Of a DNA stretch of 64,000 nucleotides, positions 7,004 through 19,105 are shown piece after piece (positions within the stretch are counted from its first letter, which is position 1; every line of letters begins with the position of its first letter). Location of the stretch: assembly GCF_007970465.1 (NCBI RefSeq), contig NZ_CP042429.1, forward strand, positions 2,232,001 to 2,296,000, written 5' to 3'. The stretch comes from Corynebacterium nuruki S6-4 (lineage in GTDB: Bacteria; Actinomycetota; Actinomycetes; Mycobacteriales; Mycobacteriaceae). A program made the translations under genes and the position numbers. The notes below the pieces were generated by a model. That model was given only the letters and a program-made list of their open reading frames with translations, was not told the origin of the DNA and did not search any database.

Positions 7004-8728
7004 ATGTCTGCTGATCCCCAGAGCCCCGGGCAGTCCGGGGAGCCGATCAAGATCACGCCGCCCGCAGCGGCTGCGCCCGGTGCCCCTGCGGCACCGTCCC
7101 AGCCTGCTGCACCGGCTCAGCCGGCTGCGCCCGCTGCGGAACCGGCCCAGCCGGCTGCGCCCGCTGCGGAGCCGGCCGAGCCGACCGCGCCCGCAGAGCC
7201 TGCAGCGCCCGCGAATGAGCCGGCCGCCCCGGCAGCTCCGAGCACTCCGGCCGCTCCGAGCGCACCGGCTGCTCCGAGCGCACCGGCTGCCCCTGCGGCG
7301 CCCGCCGCTCCCGCAGCACCGAGCGCTCCGGCAGCTCCGGCTACCCCCGCAGCTCCGGGGGCTCCCGCCGCGCCTGCCGCAGGCGCTCCGTCTGCTCCGG
7401 CCGCCCCCGGCGCCCCGGCCGCCCCTGGTGCTCCCGCAGCTCCCGGCGCCCCGGCTGCTCCTGCTGCCGGTGCTCCCTCAGCCCCTGCGGCTCCGGGTGC
7501 CCCGACCGCTCCTGGTGCTCCCTCGGCCCCGGGCGCTCCCGGTGCCCCCGCCGCCGGTGCTCCCTCAGCTCCCGCTGCACCCGGCGCCCCGGCTACACCG
7601 GGAGCCCCCGGCGTCCCGGGTGCGCCCGCAGCTGCTCCGACCGCCCCCGGCGTCCCCAGTGTCCCGGGCGCCCCTGCTGCTGCGCCGGGTGCGCCTGCAG
7701 CCGGCGCCCCGGGCGTCCCCGGCGCCCCCGCCGCTGCAGCGGCAACCGCCGGTGCCGGTGCCGCCGCAGCGACCGCGAAGGCCGCGACCAAGCCCAAGGC
7801 CAAGCCGAAGAAGAAGCGCGAGCCCGTCGAGATCGCCGGACACCCGCTCAACGAGATCCTCACGAAGGGCGGGCTGGCACTTGTCGGCCTGGTCATCCTC
7901 GCCGCGGTCGTCGTCCTGGTGTGCCGCTGGTTCACCCACCTGGACCCGATCGCCAGCTGGATCGAGGACTACCCGGGCGAGTACGAACCGGCCCACAAGC
8001 CAGCCGAGGGCTTCCCGATCTGGGCGCGGTGGCAGCACTACCTCAACTTCTTCTTCATGGCGCTGATCCTGCAGTCCGGTCTGCGCGTCCGGCAGCAGCA
8101 GAAGCCGCCGGCCGTCTGGCAGCCCAAGAAGGGCGGCAAGAAGATCAGCATCAACCTGTGGCTCCACACCTCGCTGGACCTGTTCTGGATGCTCAACGGC
8201 CTTATCTTCATCGTCCTGCTGTTCGTCTCCGGCCACTGGGCCCGGATCGTCCCGACGAGCTGGGAGGTCTTCCCGAACGCGGTCTCCGCGGCGCTGCAGT
8301 ACGCCTCGCTGGAGTGGCCCGCCGAGAACGGCTGGACGAACTTCAACTCCATCCAGCAGATCATGTACTTCCTGGTGATCTTCATCGCCGCACCGCTGGC
8401 GATCATCTCCGGTCTGCGGATGAGTGAGTGGTGGCCGAAGGAGGCCAAGAAGCTCAACAAGCTCTACCCGGCCCCGGTCGCCCGCCAGATCCACTTCCCG
8501 ACGATGATCTTCTTCGTCATCTTCGTGATCATCCACGTGTTCCTGGTCTTCGCGACCGGCATGCGGGAGAACCTCAACCACATGTTCGCCGGGAACGACT
8601 CCTCCAACTGGGGCGGCTTCATCTGGTTCGTCTGCGGCCTGCTCGTGGTCGTCGGCACGCTGTTCGCGACCCGGCCGCTGGTGCTGGCCCCGGTCGCCGG
8701 CAAGTTCGGTACCGTGAGCGCCCGCTAG
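7004..8728 (+). CDS. Cytochrome b561-like membrane protein with long Ala/Pro-rich N-terminus
   Basis: A 574-residue protein in two parts. Residues ~10-255 are almost only Ala, Pro and Gly with Ser/Thr/Val (APAAPGAP-type repeats), followed by a basic stretch (KPKAKPKKKREP, ~262-275). Residues ~285-574 form a multi-helix membrane domain of the cytochrome b561 / hydrogenase-type b-cytochrome kind. Candidate heme ligands are the histidines in WARWQHYLNFFFM, INLWLHTSLDLFW, ARQIHFPTMIFF and IIHVFLVFA. Such proteins move electrons across the membrane, but no partner dehydrogenase or hydrogenase gene lies nearby, so the redox partner is unknown. The Ala/Pro arm is predicted to be cytoplasmic or wall-spanning depending on topology, which I cannot settle. 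The start at 7004 has the strong site AGGAGACGAG. A large hairpin follows the stop. Confidence 0.85.
   Translation: MSADPQSPGQSGEPIKITPPAAAAPGAPAAPSQPAAPAQPAAPAAEPAQPAAPAAEPAEPTAPAEPAAPANEPAAPAAPSTPAAPSAPAAPSAPAAPAAPAAPAAPSAPAAPATPAAPGAPAAPAAGAPSAPAAPGAPAAPGAPAAPGAPAAPAAGAPSAPAAPGAPTAPGAPSAPGAPGAPAAGAPSAPAAPGAPATPGAPGVPGAPAAAPTAPGVPSVPGAPAAAPGAPAAGAPGVPGAPAAAAATAGAGAAAATAKAATKPKAKPKKKREPVEIAGHPLNEILTKGGLALVGLVILAAVVVLVCRWFTHLDPIASWIEDYPGEYEPAHKPAEGFPIWARWQHYLNFFFMALILQSGLRVRQQQKPPAVWQPKKGGKKISINLWLHTSLDLFWMLNGLIFIVLLFVSGHWARIVPTSWEVFPNAVSAALQYASLEWPAENGWTNFNSIQQIMYFLVIFIAAPLAIISGLRMSEWWPKEAKKLNKLYPAPVARQIHFPTMIFFVIFVIIHVFLVFATGMRENLNHMFAGNDSSNWGGFIWFVCGLLVVVGTLFATRPLVLAPVAGKFGTVSAR
7060..7790 (+). 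repeat. Degenerate Ala-Pro-Gly codon repeat tract
   Basis: About 730 bases within the cytochrome b561-like gene are built from degenerate units encoding APAAPGAP and GAPSAPAAPGAP. The opposite strand reads as a Gly-Ala-rich open frame purely because of this composition. Such tracts can change length by in-frame recombination. Confidence 0.8.
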
Positions 8729-8747
8729 ACGGTAGCCGGTCGGCAAC

Positions 8748-8815
8748 GTACGCAACGCGCGACGTGAGGACGGTGTCAGCTACGGCTGACCGACCTCACG
8801 TCGCGCGTTGCGTAC
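8748..8815. terminator. Large bidirectional hairpin between convergent genes
   Basis: A perfect 22-bp inverted repeat (8748-8769 with 8794-8815) encloses a second hairpin, GTCAGC-TACG-GCTGAC (8775-8790). It lies between the stop of the cytochrome b561-like gene and the stop of the convergent YdcF-type gene, the expected place for a two-way terminator. There is no T-run, so it may act through RNA stability or Rho rather than as a classical intrinsic terminator. Confidence 0.7.
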
Positions 8816-8842
8816 CGGGGTGTGTGACGGGGCTTATCCGGT

Positions 8843-9520
8843 TTATCCGGTGCCGCCGACCCACCCGAAGGCCCGGATGCCGGCGTCCCGGTAGTTGGCC
8901 AGCGCCCGGAGGTAGTGCGGGTCAGAGGTGACGACGACCGCGGTGCCGCCGAGCTTCCGGATCATGGGGGCGGTGTACTCGACGTTCTGCAGCGTGTTCC
9001 ACGCATTGTTCTCGAGCACGATCCGGTTGCGGACGCCGCGGTCGCGCAGCCCCTGTGTCATCGCCTCCGCCTCGGTGATGCTCGGGCACCGGTCGCTCCG
9101 GCCACCGGTGACGATGACGGGGTTCCGGGGGTGGGACGCCAGGAGACGTGTCGCGGCGTCCAACCTGTCCTGGAGTACCTCCGGGCGGGAGCAGTCCTCG
9201 TTGATCTGTGCGCCGAGCACCACGACCGGGGTGTCCGGGTTGAGGTCGAGGATGGCGTGGGCGAGGGGCCCGCGGACGAACTCGGAGTCCGTGACCGTGT
9301 GGATCTGCGTCCGCATCCGGTCGAGGAGGTCATCGAGTGCGCCCGAGCCGGTAGTTGAGCCTGGAGCGGACCCGGCGGAACTGCCGGAGCCGGCTGACGA
9401 CGTCTCCGGCAGATCGACGGACCCGGCCCCGGCAGTCGGGGTGATCGCGATCCCCAGCGTCAGGGCGGTGGCGACCGCCGCAGCGGAGGTGGCGAGGGTG
9501 TGGCGTTGTGGCACAGACAT
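8843..9520 (-). CDS. Secreted YdcF/SanA-type (DUF218) protein
   Basis: A 225-residue exported protein. The N-terminus is a signal peptide (hydrophobic core ATSAAAVATALTLGIAITP, then a Gly/Ser-rich linker to ~residue 60). The rest is a DUF218 (YdcF, SanA, ElyC) domain: VVVLGAQINEDCSRPEVLQDRL, NPVIVTGGRS, a short EAEAM helix, RIVLENNAWNTLQNV and AVVVTSDPHYLRA. Members of this family are linked to cell-envelope integrity and possibly undecaprenyl-phosphate handling; their biochemistry is poorly defined. An AGAGAAGAG motif precedes the ATG at 9520. The gene follows the Ltp-like gene by 11 bases in the same direction, so both are probably one transcript. Confidence 0.88.
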   Translation of the reverse strand: MSVPQRHTLATSAAAVATALTLGIAITPTAGAGSVDLPETSSAGSGSSAGSAPGSTTGSGALDDLLDRMRTQIHTVTDSEFVRGPLAHAILDLNPDTPVVVLGAQINEDCSRPEVLQDRLDAATRLLASHPRNPVIVTGGRSDRCPSITEAEAMTQGLRDRGVRNRIVLENNAWNTLQNVEYTAPMIRKLGGTAVVVTSDPHYLRALANYRDAGIRAFGWVGGTG

Positions 9521-9531
9521 TCTCTTCTCTG

Positions 9532-10197
9532 TCAGCCGAGGTTGGCGACAGCGTAGTCGGCTTCCTCCTGGGTGAACTTTCCGCCGTACTCACTGCTCAA
9601 CTGGTCGCGGATGGCCTCGGGAGACATGGACATCGTCTCCTGGTAGTTCTTCGCGCTCTCCAACGCATTCGCGTTCCAGTCGGCGTCGATGTTGTCGACG
9701 GCGTACTGGGCGGCCTCCGGCGAGAACTTGTCCGCGTATTCGCTGGTCAGCTGGTCGTAGAGTCCGGCCTTCGACATGTGCATCATGTCGGAGTAGCGCT
9801 CTGCGCTGCGCAGCGCGGCCCGGAAATCCGAGGGGACATCGTCAGATTCGCCGGTGTCCTTCGATGCGGCGTCCGGCTGGTCGCCGACCGGGGCGGTGAC
9901 GCTGCCGGAGGACGCCTTGTCGTCGCTGTCGCCGCCGCTGACTGCGGCGGCGATGATGCCGATGACGACGATGACCAGAACGATGATGAACCAGGCCCGC
10001 TTGTAGAACGGCTTCTTCTGCGGTGCCGGCGGCTGACCGTACGGCTGGGGCTGACCGGGCTGACCGTAGGGCTGCGGCTGGCCGGGGTAGCCGGGCTGCT
10101 GCGGCGCACCGTACTGGTTCGGCTGCTGCGGCTGGTTCTGCGGCTGTTGGTTCTGGGGCTGGTTACCGGACTGGTCGCCGGGGAACTGCTGGGTCAT
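9532..10197 (-). CDS. Ltp-family (superinfection-exclusion-like) membrane protein
   Basis: A 221-residue protein with a Gln/Pro/Gly/Tyr-rich cytosolic N-terminus (GQPQPYGQPGQPQPYG; ~residues 1-60). One membrane helix (AWFIIVLVIVVIGIIAAAV, ~69-87) and an external region with two tandem Ltp repeats follow. Each repeat reads roughly A-L-x-S-A-x-x-Y, M-S, L, Q-L-x-S-E-Y, F-(S/T)-x-E-x-A-x-Y-A-V, at ~130-175 and ~178-221. The Ltp domain (Pfam Lipoprotein_Ltp) is named from the Streptococcus phage TP-J34 superinfection-exclusion lipoprotein and is common in actinobacterial surface proteins. Here it is anchored by a transmembrane helix rather than a lipobox. It is upstream of and probably co-transcribed with the YdcF-type gene. 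Confidence 0.88.
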   Translation of the reverse strand: MTQQFPGDQSGNQPQNQQPQNQPQQPNQYGAPQQPGYPGQPQPYGQPGQPQPYGQPPAPQKKPFYKRAWFIIVLVIVVIGIIAAAVSGGDSDDKASSGSVTAPVGDQPDAASKDTGESDDVPSDFRAALRSAERYSDMMHMSKAGLYDQLTSEYADKFSPEAAQYAVDNIDADWNANALESAKNYQETMSMSPEAIRDQLSSEYGGKFTQEEADYAVANLG

Positions 10198-10417
10198 GAT
10201 GCCCGTCTCTCTCTGGATGGTGGATGCGCCCTTCTCCTCGAGGACGCGGGATCAGATCATATAGGCACTTCCGGACAGGAACGTTCTCCGTTCGAACCAG
10301 TTGTTCGACCCGTTACCCCCGTCGGTTCACAGGAAACGGAGACAGCATCCCGCAGAACCGTTAAGGTCACCAAAAGTAACGTGAATCACAGCGACGTCAG
10401 ATGCGGAGGACCGGAGC
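10198..10417. promoter_or_regulatory. Divergent promoter region (Ltp-like gene / secreted lipase)
   Basis: This gap of 220 bases is more AT-rich around 10250-10400. GGTCACCAAAAGTAACGTGA near 10366-10385 is a mixed repeat (GTCAC/GTGA and GTTA/TAAC halves). A single GGAGGACCGGAGC just before the lipase ATG serves as its ribosome-binding site. Confidence 0.35.
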
Positions 10418-11821
10418 ATGCAGGGGAAGCCGACGAAGAACAGGACCGGCCGGACAGGGACGACCTACCGGACGTTGGTGGCGACGGTCGCCGCGCTCGG
10501 CATCGGTGCCGCGACCTGGGCGCCCACCGCCGGCGCCGCGGCCAGCAGCAATGCCGTCCACGGCCAGGCCGGCCGGGTGGAGATCGAGAACCACGACCCG
10601 TTCTACGACACGGATGACCTCGCCGGCGCCCTGCCCGGTGCCGCGCCCGGACAGGTGCTGCGCACCGCCACCGCGCCCTACACCCCGAATCTCGCCGGAC
10701 TGGACGCCGGCCTGCTCGCCGCCGCCCCGTCGACCGTCCAGAAGATCATGTACAACTCCGTCGACGAATGGGGGGAGAACACCCCGGTGAGCGGCTATGT
10801 CGTCGAGCCGAATGCGCCGTGGCGGGGGGCGGGGGAGCGGCCCACCGTCGTGATCGGACGCGGCACGGTCGGCCAGGGAGACCAGTGCGCCCCGTCCCGC
10901 AACTGGCCGCTGGACAACCAGCCCGACCCGATCTCCTCCGGTCGGGCGGTGGCCCTCGAGGGTCTCTACGACCTCATCTGGGCGTCCCAGGGAGTCCGCG
11001 TGGTGGTCACCGACTACGTCGGCATGGGGACCCCGGGCATGCACACCTACATGAACAAGCTCGACCAGGCGCACGCCGAACTGGACGCCGCCCGGGCCGC
11101 CCGCTCCATGGTGGAGGACGCCGGCGGCGCCTTCGGCAAGGTCGCCTTCTACGGTCACTCGCAGGGAGGTGGGGCGGCTGCGGCCTCGGCCGAGCAGGCG
11201 GCGTCCTATGCGCCGGATCTCGACGTCGCCGGGGTGTACGCCTCCGCCCCGCCCGCCGAACTCGGTGCGGTGCAGCGCAACATCGACGGCTCCGACCTGG
11301 TCGGCGCGATCGGCTACACCATCAACGGGCTGCGGGCCCGCTACCCGGAGCTGCAGCCGCTGCTCGACGAGAACCTCTCCGACCGGGGCCGGGAGACCCT
11401 CGACGCGATCAGCGGGCAGTGCACCGACGAGATCACCGACAACTTCGGCCACCAGACCACCTCGGAATGGACGAAGGACGGCCGGTCCCTCGACGCACTG
11501 CTGTCCGACATGCCGGAGGCGCAGCGGGCGATGGAGGACCAGCACATCGGCGCACCGGGGAACCCGCTGCCCACGGTGCCGGTGATGATCATCTCGGGAC
11601 GCTACGACCAGAACGTGGAGTACAACCAGGCGAAGGATCTCGCCGAGCACTGGTCGCAGGAGGGGGTGCCGGTGACCTACCGCAACGACATCATGCCGCC
11701 GCTGGCCGACTACAACCACTTCGTCCAGGCGATCAGCGGCGGTCCGTTCGGCATCAGTTTCCTGCTCGACCGGTTCAACGGGGTGCCGTACGGCGAGGGG
11801 ATCACCGACGGCTGGGCCTGA
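10418..11821 (+). CDS. Secreted lipase, LIP family
   Basis: A 467-residue alpha/beta-hydrolase of the secretory lipase (LIP, PF03583) family. A Sec-type signal peptide is clear (basic start, hydrophobic LVATVAALGIGAATWAPTAGA, ~residues 20-40). The nucleophile elbow GHSQGG places the catalytic Ser at residue 248. Other family features are the oxyanion-side segment VVTDYVGMGTPGMHTY and late Asp and His candidates in ISGRYDQNVEY and ADYNHFVQ. It would hydrolyse acylglycerols or similar esters outside the membrane, consistent with corynebacteria that feed on surface lipids. Start at 10418 follows a GGAGGACCGGAGC site. It is a different branch from the three lipases at 23-27 kb. Confidence 0.9.
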   Translation: MQGKPTKNRTGRTGTTYRTLVATVAALGIGAATWAPTAGAAASSNAVHGQAGRVEIENHDPFYDTDDLAGALPGAAPGQVLRTATAPYTPNLAGLDAGLLAAAPSTVQKIMYNSVDEWGENTPVSGYVVEPNAPWRGAGERPTVVIGRGTVGQGDQCAPSRNWPLDNQPDPISSGRAVALEGLYDLIWASQGVRVVVTDYVGMGTPGMHTYMNKLDQAHAELDAARAARSMVEDAGGAFGKVAFYGHSQGGGAAAASAEQAASYAPDLDVAGVYASAPPAELGAVQRNIDGSDLVGAIGYTINGLRARYPELQPLLDENLSDRGRETLDAISGQCTDEITDNFGHQTTSEWTKDGRSLDALLSDMPEAQRAMEDQHIGAPGNPLPTVPVMIISGRYDQNVEYNQAKDLAEHWSQEGVPVTYRNDIMPPLADYNHFVQAISGGPFGISFLLDRFNGVPYGEGITDGWA

Positions 11822-11850
11822 GTGTGATGGCGGACACCCTGAGAGAGGCA

Positions 11851-11866
11851 TAGTCTGGGTCGGGTG
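11851..11866 (+). promoter_or_regulatory. Leaderless-type -10 element of the MFS gene
   Basis: TAGTCT (11851-11856) lies 7 bases before the GTG start at 11864 and no ribosome-binding site fits between. This is the arrangement of a leaderless transcript in actinobacteria. Confidence 0.4.
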
Positions 11867-13132
11867 ACTGTCCCATCCTCCACCCGGACCCGGCCCGCCC
11901 GGGGCACCGCATCCCGTCCGACCGGGCGGTCGCTGGCCGCCGCCGCGTACATTTTCGCGGTCGTGATGATGGGCACGACGATGCCCACCCCGCTGTACCC
12001 GACACTGTCCGCCGCCTTCGGCTTCGGTTCGGCGGCGACGACGGTGCTCTTCGCGGTCTATGCGGTGGGTGTCGTCGCCGGGCTGGTGGTTTTCGGGAAT
12101 CTCTCGGAGAAGATCGGACGCCGCCCGGTCCTCTTTCTGGCCGTGGCACTGTCCCTGGTGTCCACGGTGCTGTTCCTGGTGGCGGGCCTGCCGACATCCG
12201 GAGCCGGGGCCACCGCGACCGGGGGGACGACGACCGGCCTGGTGCTCATGTACTGCGGACGGGTGCTGTCCGGACTCGCGGCCGGGATCTTCACCGCGAC
12301 GGGAACCGTCACGGTGATGGAGAACGCACCCGCCGGGCGGGCCACCTTCGCCGCCGCGGTCGCCACGGCGGCGAACATCGGCGGGCTCGGGCTCGGCATC
12401 CTGGTCGCCGGGGTGACCGCCGAAGTGGTGGATACTCCGCTGACCACGCCGTTCATCGTGCATGCGGTCATGCTCGCGGTCGCCGCACTGTTCCTTCCCG
12501 GGGTCCGGGACGCCGTGGACCGGGGCAGGGGTGTCCGGGCCCGACCCCGGTTGCCGGAGATCCCGGCGAAGGTCCGGGGCCTGTTCGTCGCCGCGGTCCC
12601 GGCCGTCATCGCCGGGTACACGGTGTGCGGTGTCTATTCCTCCCTCACGCCGAACTTCATGAGCCACGAACTCGGGGTCAGCTCGCCGGCAACGATCGCC
12701 GCGGTCACTGCCGCGCTCTTCATCGCCTCGGCGGCGGCGCAGATCGTGCTGCGCAATATCTCCGACCGGACGCTGATGGTGACGGGGCTGTCCCTGCTGA
12801 TCGGCTGCGCGGTCCTGCTGGTCGTCGCGCTGCGGCTGGACAGTCTCGCGCTCCTGCTCATCGCCTCCGTCATCGGCGGCGCGGGGCAGGGGGTGAGCTT
12901 CATGACCGGGATGCGGGCGATGACCTCGCAGGTGGAGCCGGAGGAGCGGACGGCGGTGACGACCGCCTACTTCATTGTCGGCTATCTGGCGTTGGCCGTG
13001 CCGGCGATGCTGGCGGGCCTGCTGACGATCCCGCTCGGCCTGGTGGGCTCGACGACGGTCTTCGCGGTGCTGGTGATCGTCCTGTCCCTGGCCGGCATGA
13101 CGACGGTGCGCCGGTACGGGCGGTACCGCTGA
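11864..13132 (+). CDS. MFS transporter, drug/metabolite exporter type
   Basis: A 422-residue polytopic protein with about twelve hydrophobic segments and a central cytosolic loop (ARPRLPEIPAKV, ~residues 225-240). The MFS motif A is present between helices 2 and 3 as GNLSEKIGRRPV, and a motif C-like Gly-rich helix occurs later (NIGGLGLGILVAG). The family uses the proton gradient to export small molecules; the substrate cannot be predicted. The N-terminus is a basic, Thr/Arg-rich stretch. It starts with GTG at 11864. It begins 42 bases after the secreted lipase in the same direction but appears to have its own leaderless-type promoter. The rrn operon follows. Confidence 0.85.
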   Translation: MTVPSSTRTRPARGTASRPTGRSLAAAAYIFAVVMMGTTMPTPLYPTLSAAFGFGSAATTVLFAVYAVGVVAGLVVFGNLSEKIGRRPVLFLAVALSLVSTVLFLVAGLPTSGAGATATGGTTTGLVLMYCGRVLSGLAAGIFTATGTVTVMENAPAGRATFAAAVATAANIGGLGLGILVAGVTAEVVDTPLTTPFIVHAVMLAVAALFLPGVRDAVDRGRGVRARPRLPEIPAKVRGLFVAAVPAVIAGYTVCGVYSSLTPNFMSHELGVSSPATIAAVTAALFIASAAAQIVLRNISDRTLMVTGLSLLIGCAVLLVVALRLDSLALLLIASVIGGAGQGVSFMTGMRAMTSQVEPEERTAVTTAYFIVGYLALAVPAMLAGLLTIPLGLVGSTTVFAVLVIVLSLAGMTTVRRYGRYR

Positions 13133-13537
13133 GGAAAACCGGCCGAAAACCCTGTGACCTGCGGAGTTGTGGGTTCGGTGGTCGGTGAGTACATTAGTGC
13201 AGGTCGCCGAGACCGGCCGGGGGTTGAAATCCTGGTCAGTGGTTGTCGGTGTGCGTAGGTTGTTTGAGAACTCAATAGCGTGATGAACCAAGTTTTTTGT
13301 TGCACGACAGTGTGCGCAGGACAACGGTTGGTCTGTGTCGGTGGTGCCGGCGAGCCCTGAATAGTCGGGGGTTCGTTAAATCATTGATATCTGATTGTTG
13401 CTGTTGCTGTGTCACTGTGGTGATTGGTCCGACCCTGGTCCCCCGACCGGGTCGGATTGTGATGATCTTTTGATTGTCAGCAGTTCAGTATTTTGTTTTA
13501 TTTTTTGCCAGTGAGGGCTCTTTGTAGGGTTTTTGCT
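13133..13537 (+). promoter_or_regulatory. rrn promoter and leader region
   Basis: This 405-base stretch before the 16S gene has a good promoter, TTGTGG (13167-13172), 17 bases, TACATT (13190-13195). The leader contains TGTTTGAGAACTCAATAG (from 13261), the actinobacterial rrn nut/boxA-like element linked to antitermination. The same core recurs in the 16S-23S spacer. T-rich sequence from 13480 leads into the 16S 5' end. Confidence 0.7.
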
Positions 13538-18445
<4,908 letters not shown>

Positions 18446-18597
18446 CAGTCACGTTGGTGGTTGTTGGTGTGCGGCATGTGTTGCAGCGTAGGAGAGTTTT
18501 CGCGTCCATTGTGCAGTGTCTGGAACGGCACAGCATACTGTTCCCCGCCCGTGTGGTGGTGGTTTGGGTGTGTGTGTGGTTGTTTCGTTGATAGATT

Positions 18598-18714
18598 TGT
18601 CGGTGGTTTTGGCGGTGGGGTCACGCCCGGTCCCTTTCCGAACCCGGTAGCTAAGCCCACCTGCGCCGATGGTACTGCACCTGGGAGGGTGTGGGAGAGT
18701 AGGTCGCCGCCGGC
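18598..18714 (+). rRNA. rrf: 5S ribosomal RNA
   Basis: About 117 bases carrying the 5S core CGCCCGGTCCCTTTCCGAAC, AGCTAAGCCCACCTGCGCC, GATGGTACTGCACCTGGGAG and GTGGGAGAGTAGGTCGCCGC. The ends are estimated from pairing of the terminal stem. Confidence 0.92.
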
Positions 18715-18816
18715 ATTAAACATGTGTGGGAGGTCCTGCCCCCTGCTCTGGTCGACTTGTGGTCGGTCGGGGTGGGGGCGGGGCCTCTTTCGTTTTGTGT
18801 GCGGTTGTTGTTGTGT

Positions 18817-18876
18817 GCGCGTACGCCCCCGGGCTGGTGTCTGCCGGTCGGGGGCGTGCGCGCCTTTTGTGTTTTC
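18817..18876 (+). terminator. rrn intrinsic terminator
   Basis: A 14-bp stem (18817-18830 with 18850-18863, one G-T wobble) is followed directly by a CTTTTGTGTTTT tract. This is the best classical terminator after the 5S gene. Confidence 0.75.
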
Positions 18877-18882
18877 CGGGCG

Positions 18883-18941
18883 CGGGTGTGCGTCGGCAGG
18901 GTGGCCCGGTGGGGAGAATCCACCCTGCCGACGCACACCCG
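18883..18941. terminator. 22-bp perfect hairpin downstream of rrn
   Basis: A perfect 22-bp inverted repeat (18883-18904 with 18920-18941) with a 15-base loop lies just after the rrn terminator. It may be a back-up terminator or a repeat element; no T-run follows. Confidence 0.55.
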
Positions 18942-19042
18942 GGGGCCGGGCCCGTTGCTGCGCGCTTTTCTGCACTTGTGGGGCGGGTGCGGGTTCCGGC
19001 GGATGCCGGTTCCGGCGGAGGCGACCGGCGCCGGGTGCGGTG

Positions 19043-19105
19043 CGTGAAGTCGAGCAGGAAACCCGCCCGGGGGTGTCGTCGCGCTGATCGGTGCTCGACT
19101 TCACG
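19043..19105. repeat. 14-bp inverted repeat hit by the insertion sequence
   Basis: CGTGAAGTCGAGCA (19043-19056) pairs with TGCTCGACTTCACG (19092-19105). The last 8 bases of the right arm are the target site duplicated by the adjacent insertion sequence. Confidence 0.75.

Larger units (their letters stand above)
18715..19105. other. Post-rrn region with a series of hairpins, no gene
   Basis: About 390 bases between the 5S gene and the insertion sequence hold three separate long inverted repeats, listed individually. No coding sequence is supported; the long reading frames across it are composition artefacts of the rRNA and IS. Confidence 0.7.

Noticed and set aside
7117..7935. A Gly/Ala-rich minus-strand frame opposite the Ala/Pro tract
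   Set aside because: Reverse reading of a repeat tract; it looks like PE_PGRS-type sequence only by composition.
10397..13324. A 975-codon open frame on the minus strand across the lipase and MFS genes
   Set aside because: Antisense shadow of two recognised genes, low-complexity Arg/Gly/Asp composition.
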